Source: Massilia sp. Se16.2.3
GTDB taxonomy: Bacteria > Pseudomonadota > Gammaproteobacteria > Burkholderiales > Burkholderiaceae_D
DNA length: 64,000 bases
Assembly: GCF_014171595.1 (NCBI RefSeq)
Contig: NZ_CP050451.1
Location: 3,658,001-3,722,000, forward strand
Direction: 5' to 3'
Part shown: positions 9,646 to 20,319 of the stretch, piece by piece
Layout: the number at the start of each line of letters is the position of its first letter
Position numbering within the stretch: the first letter of the stretch is position 1
The notes under the pieces: model-generated
What the model saw: only the letters and a program-made list of their open reading frames with translations
The model's database searches: none
What the model was told of the DNA's origin: nothing
Made by a program: the position numbers and the translations under genes

Positions 9646-10500
9646 TTACAGCGGCAGCGCCGCTCCCGGCGGACCGAACAGGCGGCACGCCATCTTGCGC
9701 TCGGCGTCGCCAATCGAATGCTCCTTTACCGGCTCCAGGGCCGGCGTCCCGCACTTCGTGCACACGGTGCGCCCGGGCTTGTCTCCGCCATGGACGATCC
9801 GTTCGAGCTCCGCCGCGCGCGGCGCCTTGCAATCGACTTCCTTCAGCGTCATCCAGTATTCGCCGGTCGGAATGGCCGGGGCCGGCGTCTTGCCCTGCCT
9901 GCTCCCCTGGGTGTGGATGGTCGTGCGGAACCAGGCCCGTACGCGGTCGCCCTTGACCAGGACGGGTTTGGGCAGGATGCTGAAGACGAGCAGCTGGCCG
10001 TCGAATTCGTCGGTCTCGGTAATGGGCACCAGCATTCCCGCACGCGCCGGCCGCGCTTGCGCACAGATGCGCGGCAGCTGTTTCTTGATGAGCGGGCCAA
10101 CCTCGTAGGGGTCCTGATCCTGCATCGAAAAATTGTGCGCGGCCTGGATCACGGCGGGCATCTGCGCGATGCTCTGGCGTTCGGCGGCTGCGAAGTCGGG
10201 TATCCCGGAAGTGGAAGCGACCGCAAGGTAGGCAAAATTATCGGTCATCCAGCTGCCGTCGCAGGCAAGCAGGAAGTGTTCGGTCGCGATTTCCTTGTCT
10301 GCGGGCCTGTGCCTCAATACCCGCACCATCACGGCCTTGCCGATTTTGATGGCCGGCGCGGCGCCCAGGACGGTATGGGTCCCGTAACGCTCGCTCAGGG
10401 TGAGGTAGTCCGCGCCCGCCGCGGCGGCGCCGGACGCCCACAGGACAGCGGCGCAGGCCGCCAGCATGGTGCATGCCCGCCTGCTTGCTCGGTGCATCAT
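9646..10500 (-). CDS. secreted protein of unknown function
   Basis: 284 residues starting MMHRASRR with a clear signal peptide (hydrophobic core MLAACAAVLWASGAAAAG). The start at 10500 is fixed by a strong GGAGGAG ribosome site 6 bases upstream; longer readings of the frame are rejected. The mature part has one CxxC pair (CTKC) near residue 260 and a few other cysteines, and many charged residues. I do not recognise a named family. It converges with regulator A and is divergent from the TonB receptor gene, about 480 bp away. Confidence 0.7.
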   Translation of the reverse strand: MMHRASRRACTMLAACAAVLWASGAAAAGADYLTLSERYGTHTVLGAAPAIKIGKAVMVRVLRHRPADKEIATEHFLLACDGSWMTDNFAYLAVASTSGIPDFAAAERQSIAQMPAVIQAAHNFSMQDQDPYEVGPLIKKQLPRICAQARPARAGMLVPITETDEFDGQLLVFSILPKPVLVKGDRVRAWFRTTIHTQGSRQGKTPAPAIPTGEYWMTLKEVDCKAPRAAELERIVHGGDKPGRTVCTKCGTPALEPVKEHSIGDAERKMACRLFGPPGAALPL

Positions 10501-10722
10501 CGATGTCTCCTCCGGTAAAGGCCAGTGCGTTCGAAAAGACGCGTGCTTGTCCCTTGAATGTCGAGCTGGACTATAGGGGGCCGAACGGACCTTGTCCATA
10601 CAGCATGCCCGGATAGGGTCCCGTGGCAAGCGATCACCTCGAAGCCAGGCTGCTCCGGTCGCGCAGTTGGGAACGCGGGTGGCACGGCCACTTTTGCCAG
10701 TTTGTTCAGGCCGAAAAATAAC

Positions 10723-10764
10723 TGGCTCGTCCAGATTGCAGAACTGGCCCGACCAAAGTACAAT
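10723..10764 (+). promoter_or_regulatory. promoter with two FadR-like operators, first TonB receptor
   Basis: TTGCAG (10736-10741), a 17-bp spacer and TACAAT (10759-10764) form a good sigma70 promoter. An operator TGGCCCGACCA (10745-10755) fills the spacer, and a second palindrome CTGG-N5-CCAG lies 22 bp upstream (core 10723-10733). Binding in the spacer would block RNA polymerase, so repression relieved by an inducer is expected. The rest of the gap 10501-10979 holds no gene; the transcript leader would be about 210 nt. Confidence 0.7.
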
Positions 10765-10979
10765 TGTCCGCACACTAATAATTTGCCTGAGGAATTGACT
10801 GGGGAAACTCCTCAAGGCGGACTGGCAGCAGCGGCGCATGCCGCACCAGTACTGGCATCGACCGGCCGTGACCTCGGCGATTTGCTCTCGTCACGACGGC
10901 ACGGGTACGCGAGGTACCCATTCGTGCGATTCGGGGAAACACCCGGACGCTACCCACGATCACACGCAGGAGACACGTA

Positions 10980-13814
10980 GTGAAACACCAGAGCAACATC
11001 ATCGGCCCACGCACGGCCGAACAGCGCTTCATTCTCACCGCCGTCACCGTCGCGGTCCTGACCCTGGCGCATAGCGCGGCCGCCGCGGACGCCCCGATGC
11101 AGCGCGTCGAAGTCACGGGCTCCTCGATCAAGCGCCTCGCCGCCGAAAACGCCCTCCCCCTCACCACGATCAAGGCCGAAGAGCTGACCAACCGCGGCCT
11201 GACGACGATGTCGGAAGTGGCCACCGCCCTGACGGTTGCCTCGACCAACGAGCCGGTTGGCGGCGGTGGCGGCGGCACCATGATCAACATGCGCGGCCTC
11301 AATACCAACCGCACCCTGGTGCTCCTGAACGGCCGTCGTCTCGCCAACGAGGCGCTCGGCGACAGTTCCGTCAACGTCGACGTGATCCCGATGGCCGCCA
11401 TCGAGCGCGTCGAAGTGCTGCGCGACGGAGCCTCCGCCCTGTACGGCACCGACGCCATCGCCGGCGTGGTGAACTTCATCACGAAGAAGTCGATCAAGGA
11501 CGTGTCCGTGAGCGCGAGCGTCGTCGAGCCCGAGCACCAGGGCGGCGGCCAGCAGCGCCGCTTCGGTTTCGTTGCCGGCAAGGGCGACCTGGCCGAAGAC
11601 GGCTGGAACATCTATACCGCCTTCGACACCCAGAAGCGCACTCGCCTGCTGCAGAAGGACCGCCCGGGCATCACCGACCCGGCCACCATCGTCAAGCTGG
11701 GCGGCACCGCCTTCGTGCCGAACTCCTCGAGCGTGGGTGCCGCCTCGCCGGCCAACTACACGGTCTACGCGAACGGCAAGCCGACCAGCACCACGGGCAA
11801 CCCGTATTTCGCGGCCGGCTGCGCCAGCCCCTTCGCGACCCAGACCACGATCCCGTCGACGCGCGCCTCGGGCGCGGGCAGCCGCACCTGCGTCACCGAT
11901 CCGACCCTGTACCCGGAACTGCTGCCGGAAGCGGCGCAGACCACCCTGTTCACCAAGGGCAGCCTGGCGCACGGCGACGGCAAGGTGTTCTCGGTCGAAC
12001 TGCAACTGGCGCGCTCCTACATCGACGCGGGCGACGCGCCCCAGCCTTTCGGTGCGAACGTCGACTATGACCTCCTGAACGGCTCGTCCGGCCGCCGTCC
12101 GCTGATGATCACCAAGGCCAGCAAATGGTACCCGGGCGGCAGCGGCGGCGTGCCCGCCGTGGCCGGCGTCACCGGCCAGGACCTGGCGCTGAACTGGAGC
12201 CTGGACGAACTGGGCGGCGTCGTCAGCCACGACGTGCAGACGAACCACCGCCTGGTGGCCGCCGACGAAGGCGACTTCAAGGGCTGGGACTACCGCGTCG
12301 GCGCGTCCTACGCCTACAGCCACCGCGACGTCGGCCTGAAAAGCGGCTTCGTGAAGACGCCCGGCCTGTATGCGGGCGTGGCCAACGGCACGCTGAACCC
12401 CTTCGGCCCGCAGGACGAGGCCGGCCGCGCCTACCTGGAAAGCATCTCGGCCGACGGCCAGACCTACCGCGAAGCCGACGTGCGCTACTACGGCGCCGAC
12501 TTCAACCTCTCGCGCACCTTCATGGAGTTGAAAGGCGGCTCGCTCGGGCTGGCCATCGGCGGCGACTGGCACCGCGAGACCTTCGAAGAAGACATGAACA
12601 TGCTCGGCAACGAGGTGGTCTACAAGATTTCGGGCAGCCCTGGCCGCAACCCGAGCGGATCGCGCAAGGTGGCCGGCCTGTATGCCGAACTCGATGCGCC
12701 CGTCACCAAGCAGCTGAACCTGAATTTCGCCGTCCGCGGCGACCATTTCAGCGACTTCGGCTCGACCTTCAATCCGAAGGCCAGCTTCCGCTACCAGCCC
12801 TTGAAGGAAGTCATGATCCGCGGTACCGTCAGCACGGGCTTCCGCGCGCCGACGCTGCCGGAACTGTACGGCACGCCGCGCACGCTGACGGCGTCCTCGT
12901 TCAGCTGGGACGACCCGCTGCTGTGCCCAAGCGCCACGCCAGGCGCCGCCGGCACCGGCCAGGTGACCACGGATCCCCGCTACGCCGGTTTGAACCTCGA
13001 TCCTTCGCGCGTCTGCAACACGCGCCTGACCACGCTGACAGGCGCGAACCCGGACCTGCAGCCGGAAAAATCGAAGACCTATACGATCGGTTTCGTGGTC
13101 GAGCCATTCAAGAACTTCATGGCCACCGTCGACTTCTGGAAGATCGACATGACCAGGACGATCGCGCAGATCGACGAGCCGACCATCTTCAACAACCTGG
13201 GCCAGTACCAGGACCTGTTCGTGCGTAACCCGGACGGCACGCTGCAGTACATCACCAAGACGCGCCTGAACATGGGCGGCCTGAGAACCCAGGGCATCGA
13301 CATCGGCATGAGCTACCTGCTGCCGACCGCGAACTGGGGCCGCTTCGGCGCTTCGCTCGACGGCACCTTCACCGACAAGTACGAAGGCCAGAACGAAGTG
13401 GGCAGCGAGTGGATCGATGTCGTCGGCCGCGTGGGCGCACTGGCCACCGGCTCGACCTCGTCGAACACCTATGTCTTCAAATGGAAGCACACGGCGCGCG
13501 TGAACTGGACCTATGGCCCCTTGTTCACCCAGCTGACGCAGCAGTACTCGTCGAGCTACGAAGACACCAACGCCCTGCCGACCCAGAAGCCGGGCCAGCC
13601 GTTCTACAACGTGATCGAGCCCTACAGCGTCTACAACCTGACGGCCAGCTACAAGGTGTCGGACAAGTTCAAGATCGGTGGCGGCGTGAACAACCTGTTC
13701 GACACCGACCCGCCCCTGTCGAACCAGCGCCTGTCCTCGCGTGTCGTGTTTGCGCGTAACATCGCCAAGCCGATCGGCCGTACCTTCACGGTGCGTGCGG
13801 ATTACACGTTCTAA
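10980..13814 (+). CDS. TonB-dependent receptor, pectin-oligosaccharide uptake (probable)
   Basis: 944 residues: signal peptide ending about residue 36, then a TonB-box-like stretch APMQRVEVTGSSIKR, a plug domain (INMRGLNTNRTLVLLNGRRL; VLRDGASALYGTDAIAGVVN) and a 22-strand barrel ending in an aromatic residue (RADYTF), as outer-membrane barrels do. The start codon is GTG with an AGGAG site about 8 bases upstream. It heads an operon with a rhamnogalacturonan acetylesterase and a pectate lyase-esterase fusion, so the likely cargo is oligogalacturonides or rhamnogalacturonan fragments. It is paralogous to the receptor at 34467. The substrate is inferred from context. Confidence 0.9.
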   Translation: MKHQSNIIGPRTAEQRFILTAVTVAVLTLAHSAAAADAPMQRVEVTGSSIKRLAAENALPLTTIKAEELTNRGLTTMSEVATALTVASTNEPVGGGGGGTMINMRGLNTNRTLVLLNGRRLANEALGDSSVNVDVIPMAAIERVEVLRDGASALYGTDAIAGVVNFITKKSIKDVSVSASVVEPEHQGGGQQRRFGFVAGKGDLAEDGWNIYTAFDTQKRTRLLQKDRPGITDPATIVKLGGTAFVPNSSSVGAASPANYTVYANGKPTSTTGNPYFAAGCASPFATQTTIPSTRASGAGSRTCVTDPTLYPELLPEAAQTTLFTKGSLAHGDGKVFSVELQLARSYIDAGDAPQPFGANVDYDLLNGSSGRRPLMITKASKWYPGGSGGVPAVAGVTGQDLALNWSLDELGGVVSHDVQTNHRLVAADEGDFKGWDYRVGASYAYSHRDVGLKSGFVKTPGLYAGVANGTLNPFGPQDEAGRAYLESISADGQTYREADVRYYGADFNLSRTFMELKGGSLGLAIGGDWHRETFEEDMNMLGNEVVYKISGSPGRNPSGSRKVAGLYAELDAPVTKQLNLNFAVRGDHFSDFGSTFNPKASFRYQPLKEVMIRGTVSTGFRAPTLPELYGTPRTLTASSFSWDDPLLCPSATPGAAGTGQVTTDPRYAGLNLDPSRVCNTRLTTLTGANPDLQPEKSKTYTIGFVVEPFKNFMATVDFWKIDMTRTIAQIDEPTIFNNLGQYQDLFVRNPDGTLQYITKTRLNMGGLRTQGIDIGMSYLLPTANWGRFGASLDGTFTDKYEGQNEVGSEWIDVVGRVGALATGSTSSNTYVFKWKHTARVNWTYGPLFTQLTQQYSSSYEDTNALPTQKPGQPFYNVIEPYSVYNLTASYKVSDKFKIGGGVNNLFDTDPPLSNQRLSSRVVFARNIAKPIGRTFTVRADYTF

Positions 13815-13827
13815 GCTTGAACGCGTG

Positions 13828-13859
13828 GGGTGGACGGGTTCTCTGTCCACCCTGTTTTT
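13828..13859 (+). terminator. intrinsic terminator after the first receptor gene
   Basis: Stem GGGTGGAC (13828-13835) pairs with GTCCACCC (13845-13852) and is followed by TGTTTTT. It sits 13 bp after the receptor stop and 15 bp before the next start, so it would lower expression of the enzymes relative to the receptor. Confidence 0.75.
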
Positions 13860-13874
13860 CCCCGGAGGTCCCGC

Positions 13875-14677
13875 ATGAAGTACCCCGCGACCCTGCTCGC
13901 CCTTTCCTTTCTCGCGGCACCCGCGACCGCCGCCGGTCCCGCCCCCGCCAAAGCCGTCCGCATCATCCTCGTCGGCGACTCCACCATGGCCACCAGATCC
14001 GGCTATGGCGACGCCCTGTGCGCGCGTTTCACGCTTGAAACCAGCTGCATCAACCTGGCACGCGGCGGGCGCAGTTCCGGGAGCTTCCGTGCCGAAGGGC
14101 GTTGGGACGAGGTCCAGGCGCTGCTGAAGGATGGTGCCTCGTTCGCAGCCACCTATGTGCTGGTCCAGTTCGGCCATAACGACCAGCCGGGCAAGCCGGG
14201 CCGCTCGACCGACCTGGTGACGCAGTTCCCCGCCAATATCGATCGCTATGTCACCGACACCGTCGCCGCCGGCGGCGTGCCGGTGCTGGTCACGCCGCTG
14301 ACGCGCCGGTCTTTCAAGGGCAACTACCTGAAGGACGACCTGGCGCCCGGGCGGCCGCCACCCGCCGCGTGGCAATCGAGCGCAAGGCAGCGCTGATCGA
14401 CCTGAACGCGCTCAGCGCGGCCGCCGTCCAGAAGATGGGCCAGGACGAAGCCGATACCCTGGCACAGGCCCCGCGACCCGCCGACTATGGGGCGGCTTCG
14501 CCCGCGCCCGGCACCGAGCCGCAGGGCACGCCGAAAAGCGCCTTCGACCGCACGCACCTCGGTCCCAAGGGTGCCGGGCTGTTTTCAGGTATGGTCGCCG
14601 GCGAGCTGGTACGCCTGTTCCCCGCCATGGCGAGCAGCCTGAAGGCAGCGGCACCGCACACGGTCCCTCAACCATGA
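13875..14677 (+). CDS. rhamnogalacturonan acetylesterase, SGNH/CE12-type (one frameshift)
   Basis: About 267 residues with frames joined. A signal peptide is followed by SGNH blocks: GDST (nucleophile Ser), the glycine of NLARGGRSS, GHND (oxyanion Asn) and the catalytic pair in DRTHLG. This order matches CE12 rhamnogalacturonan acetylesterases, which remove acetyl groups from the pectin backbone so that lyases can act. Coding sense changes frame near 14350, just before TRRVAIERKAALIDLNALS, and no motif is lost. Ribosome site GGAGGT lies 6 bases before the ATG. The stop overlaps the ATG of the next gene. Confidence 0.85.
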
Positions 14678-17600
14678 TGGGGTCGAAGCGCCACATGAAG
14701 CACACTTCCCTCACCCTGCTCCTGCTGGCCTCCCTCGCCGGCGGCGCGTTGGGCGCCCCCTCCCTTCCCGGCGGCGCGCGCGAAGAAGCACCGCTGGACG
14801 GCTGGGCGGCGCAGGAAGGCGGCACCCGCGGCGGCCTCGAAGCCGTACCCGCCCGCGTGTTCACGGTCGCCACCCCGGCGCAGCTGCGCGCCGCCCTGGC
14901 CGACAGGAACGGTGCGCCACGCATCGTCGCCGTGCAGGGCATCCTCGACATGAGCGAAGGGCGCCCCTACACGAGTACCGCCGACCAGGCCGAGCGGGGC
15001 GAGGTGCGCCTGCGCAGTAACACGACCCTGATCGGCCTGGGACCGCGGGCCGGCTTCGTCAACGCCCACCTGATGGTCTCGAAGGTTTCGCAGGTCATCA
15101 TCCGCAACCTGAACTTCCGTAATCCCTGCGACGTCGCTCCCGTCTGGGACCCGAAGGATGGCCGCGAGGGCAACTGGAACGCGGAGTTCGACAGTATCTC
15201 GATCGTTGGGGCCACCCACGTCTGGGTCGACCACAACAGCTTCACCGACGCGCCCTTCCTCGACGACCGCCAGCCGGTCGAGAACGGCAAGCACAAGCAA
15301 TGCCACGACGGCACGCTCGACATCCGCGACGGTGCCGATTTCGTGACGGTGTCCTACAACCGCTTCGCCCTGCACCAGAAGAACATGCTGATCGGCGCCA
15401 GCGACAAGGCGGTCGGCGACAGCGGCCACCTGCGTGTCACCCTCAGCAACAACCTGTTCGAGCACATCGCCAGCCGCGCGCCGCGCGTGCGCTTCGGCCA
15501 GGTCCACCTTTTCAACAATTACCACGTGGGCGACCGCAAGCATCCGGTCTACAAGTACGAGTACGGCGTGGGTGTGGCCCGGCGCGCGCGCATCGTCTCG
15601 CAGGCGAATGCCTTCGATATCGCCGGCGCCCGTTCCTGCCTGGATGCGGTGCGCAGCTTTCGAGGCCGAGGGGCGGACCCGCAGGAGGGCGGCGTGTTCA
15701 CCGACAGCGGTTCGCTCCTCAATGGCGCGCCGCTTGGTGCCTGCGGCGCGTCCGGCTCGCCCGCCTGGACCGTTCCCTACCCGTTCTCGCCGCGCCCGGC
15801 CGAGGCGGTGCGCGCCCATGTGCTGGCCACCGCCGGCACCGGCAAGCTGGTCGAGCGGGTAGCCGTCGCCGGCTGCCCCACGGCGGATTTCCTGTTCTGC
15901 GACGGTTTCGAGCGCACCCGTGCTGGCGACTGGGAGCGCCAGGCCGGCAGCGATGCCGGCCTGGCCGCACAGCCAGCCGGACGGCGCGCGGAACCAGGTG
16001 CTGCGCATGACGGGCACCGGGCGCGTCATGGTCCTGGCAAGACAGCCGAAGCTGGCCACGCTCGTGCAGGACAACGCCTTCGTCGAGACGCGTGTGCGCT
16101 TGCAGCCAGCCCGCGCCACCCAGCAGTTCTACCTGATCGGACGCCATGTCGACGCGCGCAACTGGGTCGGCGCCGGCGTCGAGCAGCTGCCTGGGACCGA
16201 CACCGTGCAGATCCAGCTGCTGCGCATGCAGGATGGCGTGTTGAAGACGCTCAAGCGCGTGCCGCGCGCGCGCCTGGCCGACGGCCGCTTCGCCATGCTG
16301 CGCCTGGAGATGACGCCCTCGCTGCTGGCGGTGTATCTCGATGGCGAAAAGATCACGACCGCGCCGCAGCCTGCGTTCAGCGCACCGAGCGCCCGCGTCG
16401 GGCTGCTGGCCCGGGCGGCGGCATCGAGCTCGACGACCTGCGTGCAGGCGTCCCGGGCGTACAGCCCGCACGCATTGCGCCGTCACTGGCCAGCCAGGCA
16501 TTCACCGCGCAGGCGGGAGACCCGGCGCAGCACCTGGCCGTCAGTGCCCTTGCCAGCGATGGCGTTTCGCGCCTGGCTTTCCGCGCCACGTCGAGCAACC
16601 CGGCGGTGGTGGAAGTCACGCCTGCGCCAGGCGGCATCACCATCACACCAAAAGCGCCCGGCAGTGCGGCCATCGTACTGGCAGGCGTGCATGACCCCGC
16701 GCTGCAAAGCACGCTGACGGCAACCGTGACGGCGGCCTTCTCCGCACCGGCCGGCGGGAGCACCGTCGCAATCGCCCAGGCCGTCCAGCCAGCCGTGGGC
16801 GCCACCGCGGTGCCGCCCGACACGCCGCTACGCATCCGCTTCGACCGCGCACCCCGGCTGGCCGCCGCGGGATCGGTGCGCATCTTCCGCGCGGGCGACG
16901 ATGCCCTCGTCGATATCGTCCGCCTGGGCGAGGAAGTGCGCGCCATCGGCTACCCGGCCAGCCGCGCTCGCGCTACCTGCGCATGACCCCGATCACGGTC
17001 GAGGGCGACACGGTGCTGGTCCGCCCGCACGCGGGCACGCTCGCCTATGGCACCGCCTATTACGTCATGGCCGAGGGCGGCGCCTTCCTCGACGCGGCGA
17101 TTGGCGGCCAGCCTTTCGCCGGCATCGGCAAAGGCGGCTGGCACTTCCGCACCGCCGACGCGCCGCCTGCCGGCGCGGTCCTGCGCGTGGACGACGACGG
17201 CGCCGCGGACTTTCGCACCGTGCAGGGCGCGGTGAACCACGCCATGCGCGCCTTCCCGAAGGCGGCGCCGGTCACGGTCGACGTGCACAATGGCCGCTAC
17301 GACGAACTGCTCTTCATCCTCGGCAAGGACAACGTGACGATCCGGGGCGAAAGCCGCGACGGCGTCGTCATCGAGGCCCTGAACAACGACGGCATCAACC
17401 CCGGTTCGGGCGCCAGCCAGGGCGCCGCTTCGCCATCGTTCACCGGCGGGCGCCCGCTGCTGTCCGTCGAGGAAGCGGACCTGCTGACCCTGGAAAACCT
17501 CACCCTTCGCAATACCACCCGGCGCGGGGACACGCGTTCGGGCCAGGCCGAGACGGTCTACTTCAATACCGACAGCGGCCGCCTGGTGGCGAAAAATGCC

Positions 17601-18203
17601 AGCTTCTACAGCGAGCAGGACACGATCCAGGTGAAGGGCTATGCCTGGTTCCATCGCACCCTCGTCGAGGGCAATGTCGACTTCATCTGGGGCGCGAACC
17701 GCGCGGCCCTGTTCGAGGCGAGCGAACTGCGTACGGTCGGCGACAGCGGCAACCCGCAATCGGGCGGCTACCTGGTACAGGCGCGCACGGTGACGGCAAC
17801 CGACCCCGGCTTCGTGTTCCTGGACAGCGTGCTCACGCATGGGCCTGGTCCGAAGGGCAATGGCGTCCCAAGCGGCGCCACCTACCTGGCGCGCAGCCCG
17901 GGCACGGCATCGACCTGGGACAACGTGGCGTTCGTCAATTGCCGGATGGGAGAGCACATCGCGCCCGTCGGCTGGGCCGGCGCGGGCGTGAACCGCGAGC
18001 CGGCGCCGCATCCTGCGATGGCAAATGCAGCGCAGGGCTGGCGTGAGTATGGTTCGACCGATTTGGCGGGCAAGCCGCTGGACCTGTCGAAGCGCGTGGG
18101 CGGCTACCTCATGACGGCCGAGGAAGTGGAGGCGCGCTTTGGCAGCCGGGCGAGCATCTTCGCCGGATTTGGCGGCGGACAGGGGTGGGATCCGGCGCCG
18201 TGA
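14674..18203 (+). CDS. pectate lyase (PL1) - Ig-like - pectin methylesterase (CE8) fusion (frameshifted)
   Basis: About 1,176 residues across three frames, secreted. Order: signal peptide; PL1 pectate lyase (about 30-370) with VWVDHNSF, GTLDIRDGADFVTVS and the catalytic-arginine region RAPRVRFG; a jelly-roll-like middle part; an Ig-like stretch (about 700-770, PAVGATAVPPDTPLRIRFD); and a CE8 pectinesterase (about 790-1175) with the catalytic aspartates in EQDTIQVKG and VDFIWG, and an arginine in YLARSPG. The CE8 end is typical (GWREYGSTD, RVGGYLMTAEEV). Frame changes lie near 15970, 16415 and 16970; the last falls inside the linker, so two separate genes remain possible. Demethylation and cleavage in one chain would suit methylated pectin. 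Confidence 0.8.
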
Positions 18204-18220
18204 GTAGTGGCGGTGGTACC

Positions 18221-18391
18221 GCGTGGGCTCGGGGAGCCCACCCTACGCCTGCACGCGCGGTTTCGTAGGGTGGGCACTTGTGCCCACGCCGTATGGGCAT
18301 CCGAACGGTGTTACCACGTGGGCACAGGGCGCCCACCCTACAAACCCTGCGCGGGCAGCTTCTGTAGGGTGGGCGCTCCGAGCCCACGCGG
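18221..18391. repeat. cluster of four GTGGGC palindromic repeats
   Basis: Four alternating copies of a short palindrome of the form GTAGGGTGGGC-N6-GCCCACG at 18221-18247, 18265-18289, 18315-18342 and 18363-18391. Adjacent copies are in opposite orientation. The same element recurs four times at 39101-39554. It behaves like a REP-type intergenic repeat lying between convergent genes. Confidence 0.8.
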
Positions 18392-18417
18392 TTCCGCACC
18401 GGCGGCTAAACCGTACG

Positions 18418-19405
18418 CTAGCGCTGCTTCGCACCCATGTGCTCATCCAGGAAGCGCACCGTCGCCTCCACCGTCGGCGCCAGCCAGGGGTCGAACAGCC
18501 AGAAGCTGTGCGGCGTCTCGGGCAGCACGACCACGCGGCTGGGCACGCCCGCGGCGGTCATCCTGGCGATCATCTCGTCGCGTCCCACCGAGAAACGCGG
18601 CTGACCACTGCCGATGAACAGGATCGGCGGCGTCTGCCGGTTCACGTAGAACGTCGGCGAGGCTTCGCGCCACAGCGCTGCTTTTTTCCGCATAGCGTCC
18701 GCCAAACCAGGCGCCCGCCGCCGACGGCTTCCTGGCCGGGTCGTCCTCGTACTTGCGCGCCGCCTCCGAAGTAAAGTCGGACAGCCCGTCGATATTCACG
18801 ATCGCCTGCGCCGCACTCGAGACCGCGCCAGGCGCCGCCGCATCAAAACGCGCGATGCCGTCGGTAACGCCCACCAGGCTGGCAATCTGTCCGCCTGCCG
18901 AGCCGCCGCCCACGGCGATGCGCCCCGGATCGATGCCGTATTGCGCCGCGTTGGTGCGCACCCAGCGCAGCGCCGCCTTCACGTCGACGATGGCGGCCGG
19001 GTACGGGGCTTCGCCCGAGAGCCGGTAGCTGACCGTGGCCGCCGCATAGCCGCGTTCGGCCATGCGGATCGCCATCGGCGCGAAGTTCGTGCGTACGCCC
19101 GTGCGCCAGCCGCCGCCGTGCACCAGCACAATCGCAGGCAGGCGCACAGTGCCGCGCTTCGCCGGGAGATACAGGTCGAGCTGCAGCGCGCGCTCGCCAT
19201 GGCGTACATAGGTGAGGTCGCGCAGCACCTCGACTGTTGCCGGCGCCTCGCGGCTGGCGACGGTGATGAAGGGGTAGCGCCCCACCAGCCTGGCGTACGT
19301 GGTTTCAGCGGTGTAGCTGTCGGCCGGCGCCGCCGGTTCTGCCGCCGCCGGCAGGCTCAGGGCTGCGATGGCCATGGCGGCGCTCGCGGTCAGGCGCAAG
19401 TTCAT
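18418..19405 (-). CDS. secreted alpha/beta hydrolase, carboxylesterase type (one frameshift)
   Basis: About 329 residues. A signal peptide is followed by an esterase/lipase fold of the BD-FAE or hormone-sensitive-lipase kind: oxyanion motif HGGGW, nucleophile GGSAGG, and the C-terminal histidine in PETPHSFW. The frame breaks near 18687 at a run of six T, after which AALWREASPTFYVN and the histidine region follow normally. It overlaps the upstream epimerase gene by ATGA, so the two are translationally coupled. Given its place, it may remove acetyl or feruloyl groups from pectin fragments; the substrate is inferred. Confidence 0.8.
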
Positions 19406-20319
19406 CGGGTTTCTCCGGATTGGTCGTGGACGCGGAAGGCCACGCGCCGGCGCAGTGTAAGTCCGGGCGCCAGTATCGTCAGGCCGTTATGCGCCGGGCC
19501 GCCCGGCAGGTTGTGGGCGTTGATCGCATGGTCCACCGGCTCGAAGCAGAAGACGTCCCTGCCGACCGGCGTGTAGAGGATGAAGTAATCCATGTCGGCC
19601 ACGATCTCCAGCGCCAGCCGGCTGTCCGGCCAGGCGACGATGGCGCGCCCGTCCCAGCCGCGGAACACGTGGTCCACGGACTCGCCGGGCAGCGCGCGCG
19701 CCTGCGCGAAATCCCAGGCCGCGGGCAGGTCGATGCCATCCGCGGGCAAGCCGAGCGGCCCGCGATTCCAGGTGCCGCGCGCCCCTGCCTGCAGCGTGAC
19801 GCCGGAACGGCGCGGCAGCCAGGGATGCAGGCCGAGCCCGAAGGGCAGCGCGGCCGTGCCGGTGTTGGTCGTTTCCAGCGTGACCTGCAGCGCGCTGTCG
19901 GTCAGCAGGTAGCGCAGCCGCGCCGCATAGGAAAATGGTGTCCCGTCGCGTCGGTCGAGGTGCAAGCTGACGCTGCTGCCGCAGTGCGCCTCCACCCGCC
20001 AGGGATGCTGCCAGCCGTCCCCATGGATGGGACAGGGTTCGCCGGGACGGTTCGCTTCCAGCGCGACCTTTCTATCCTCGAACACGAAACCGCTCGGGTC
20101 GATGCGGTTCGACCAGGGCACGAGCGGGAAGCAGGCCAGCTGCGAGGTCGTCGGCGGCGGTGCGCCCTCCACGTGCACATAAGGACGCAGCACCGGTTCC
20201 GCGCCGCCGGCGCCCAGCCAGTCGAGGCGGCCGAGGCCACCCGCGGCGCCAGGCAGCACTTCGGCCTGCAGCCGCTTGCTGCGCAGCGTGACGACCTGCA
20301 GTGCGGCTGGCGGCTGCAT
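19402..20319 (-). CDS. aldose 1-epimerase family protein
   Basis: 305 residues of the galactose-mutarotase-like fold. Recognisable parts are FPLVPWSNRI, the histidine pair region PIHGDGWQHPW, and GLGLHPW for the second conserved histidine. The ATG at 20319 shares one base with the uronate dehydrogenase stop (TGATG) and is preferred over the longer frame, whose upstream 54 residues are the shadow of that gene. Inference: it interconverts anomers of galacturonate or its derivatives so that the dehydrogenase, which works on one anomer of the cyclic sugar, is supplied. Confidence 0.87.
   Translation of the reverse strand: MQPPAALQVVTLRSKRLQAEVLPGAAGGLGRLDWLGAGGAEPVLRPYVHVEGAPPPTTSQLACFPLVPWSNRIDPSGFVFEDRKVALEANRPGEPCPIHGDGWQHPWRVEAHCGSSVSLHLDRRDGTPFSYAARLRYLLTDSALQVTLETTNTGTAALPFGLGLHPWLPRRSGVTLQAGARGTWNRGPLGLPADGIDLPAAWDFAQARALPGESVDHVFRGWDGRAIVAWPDSRLALEIVADMDYFILYTPVGRDVFCFEPVDHAINAHNLPGGPAHNGLTILAPGLTLRRRVAFRVHDQSGETR

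Noticed and set aside
13815..13874. Riboswitch between the first receptor and the acetylesterase
   Set aside because: Only 60 bp long and fully explained by a simple terminator hairpin and a ribosome site.
10950..14375. A 1,141-codon minus-strand frame opposite the first TonB receptor
   Set aside because: It mirrors the receptor codon by codon, has no domain sense and crosses two unrelated plus-strand genes; the receptor is unmistakable.
18221..18391. CRISPR array
   Set aside because: Repeats alternate in orientation, differ in sequence and have uneven gaps; no cas genes are present.
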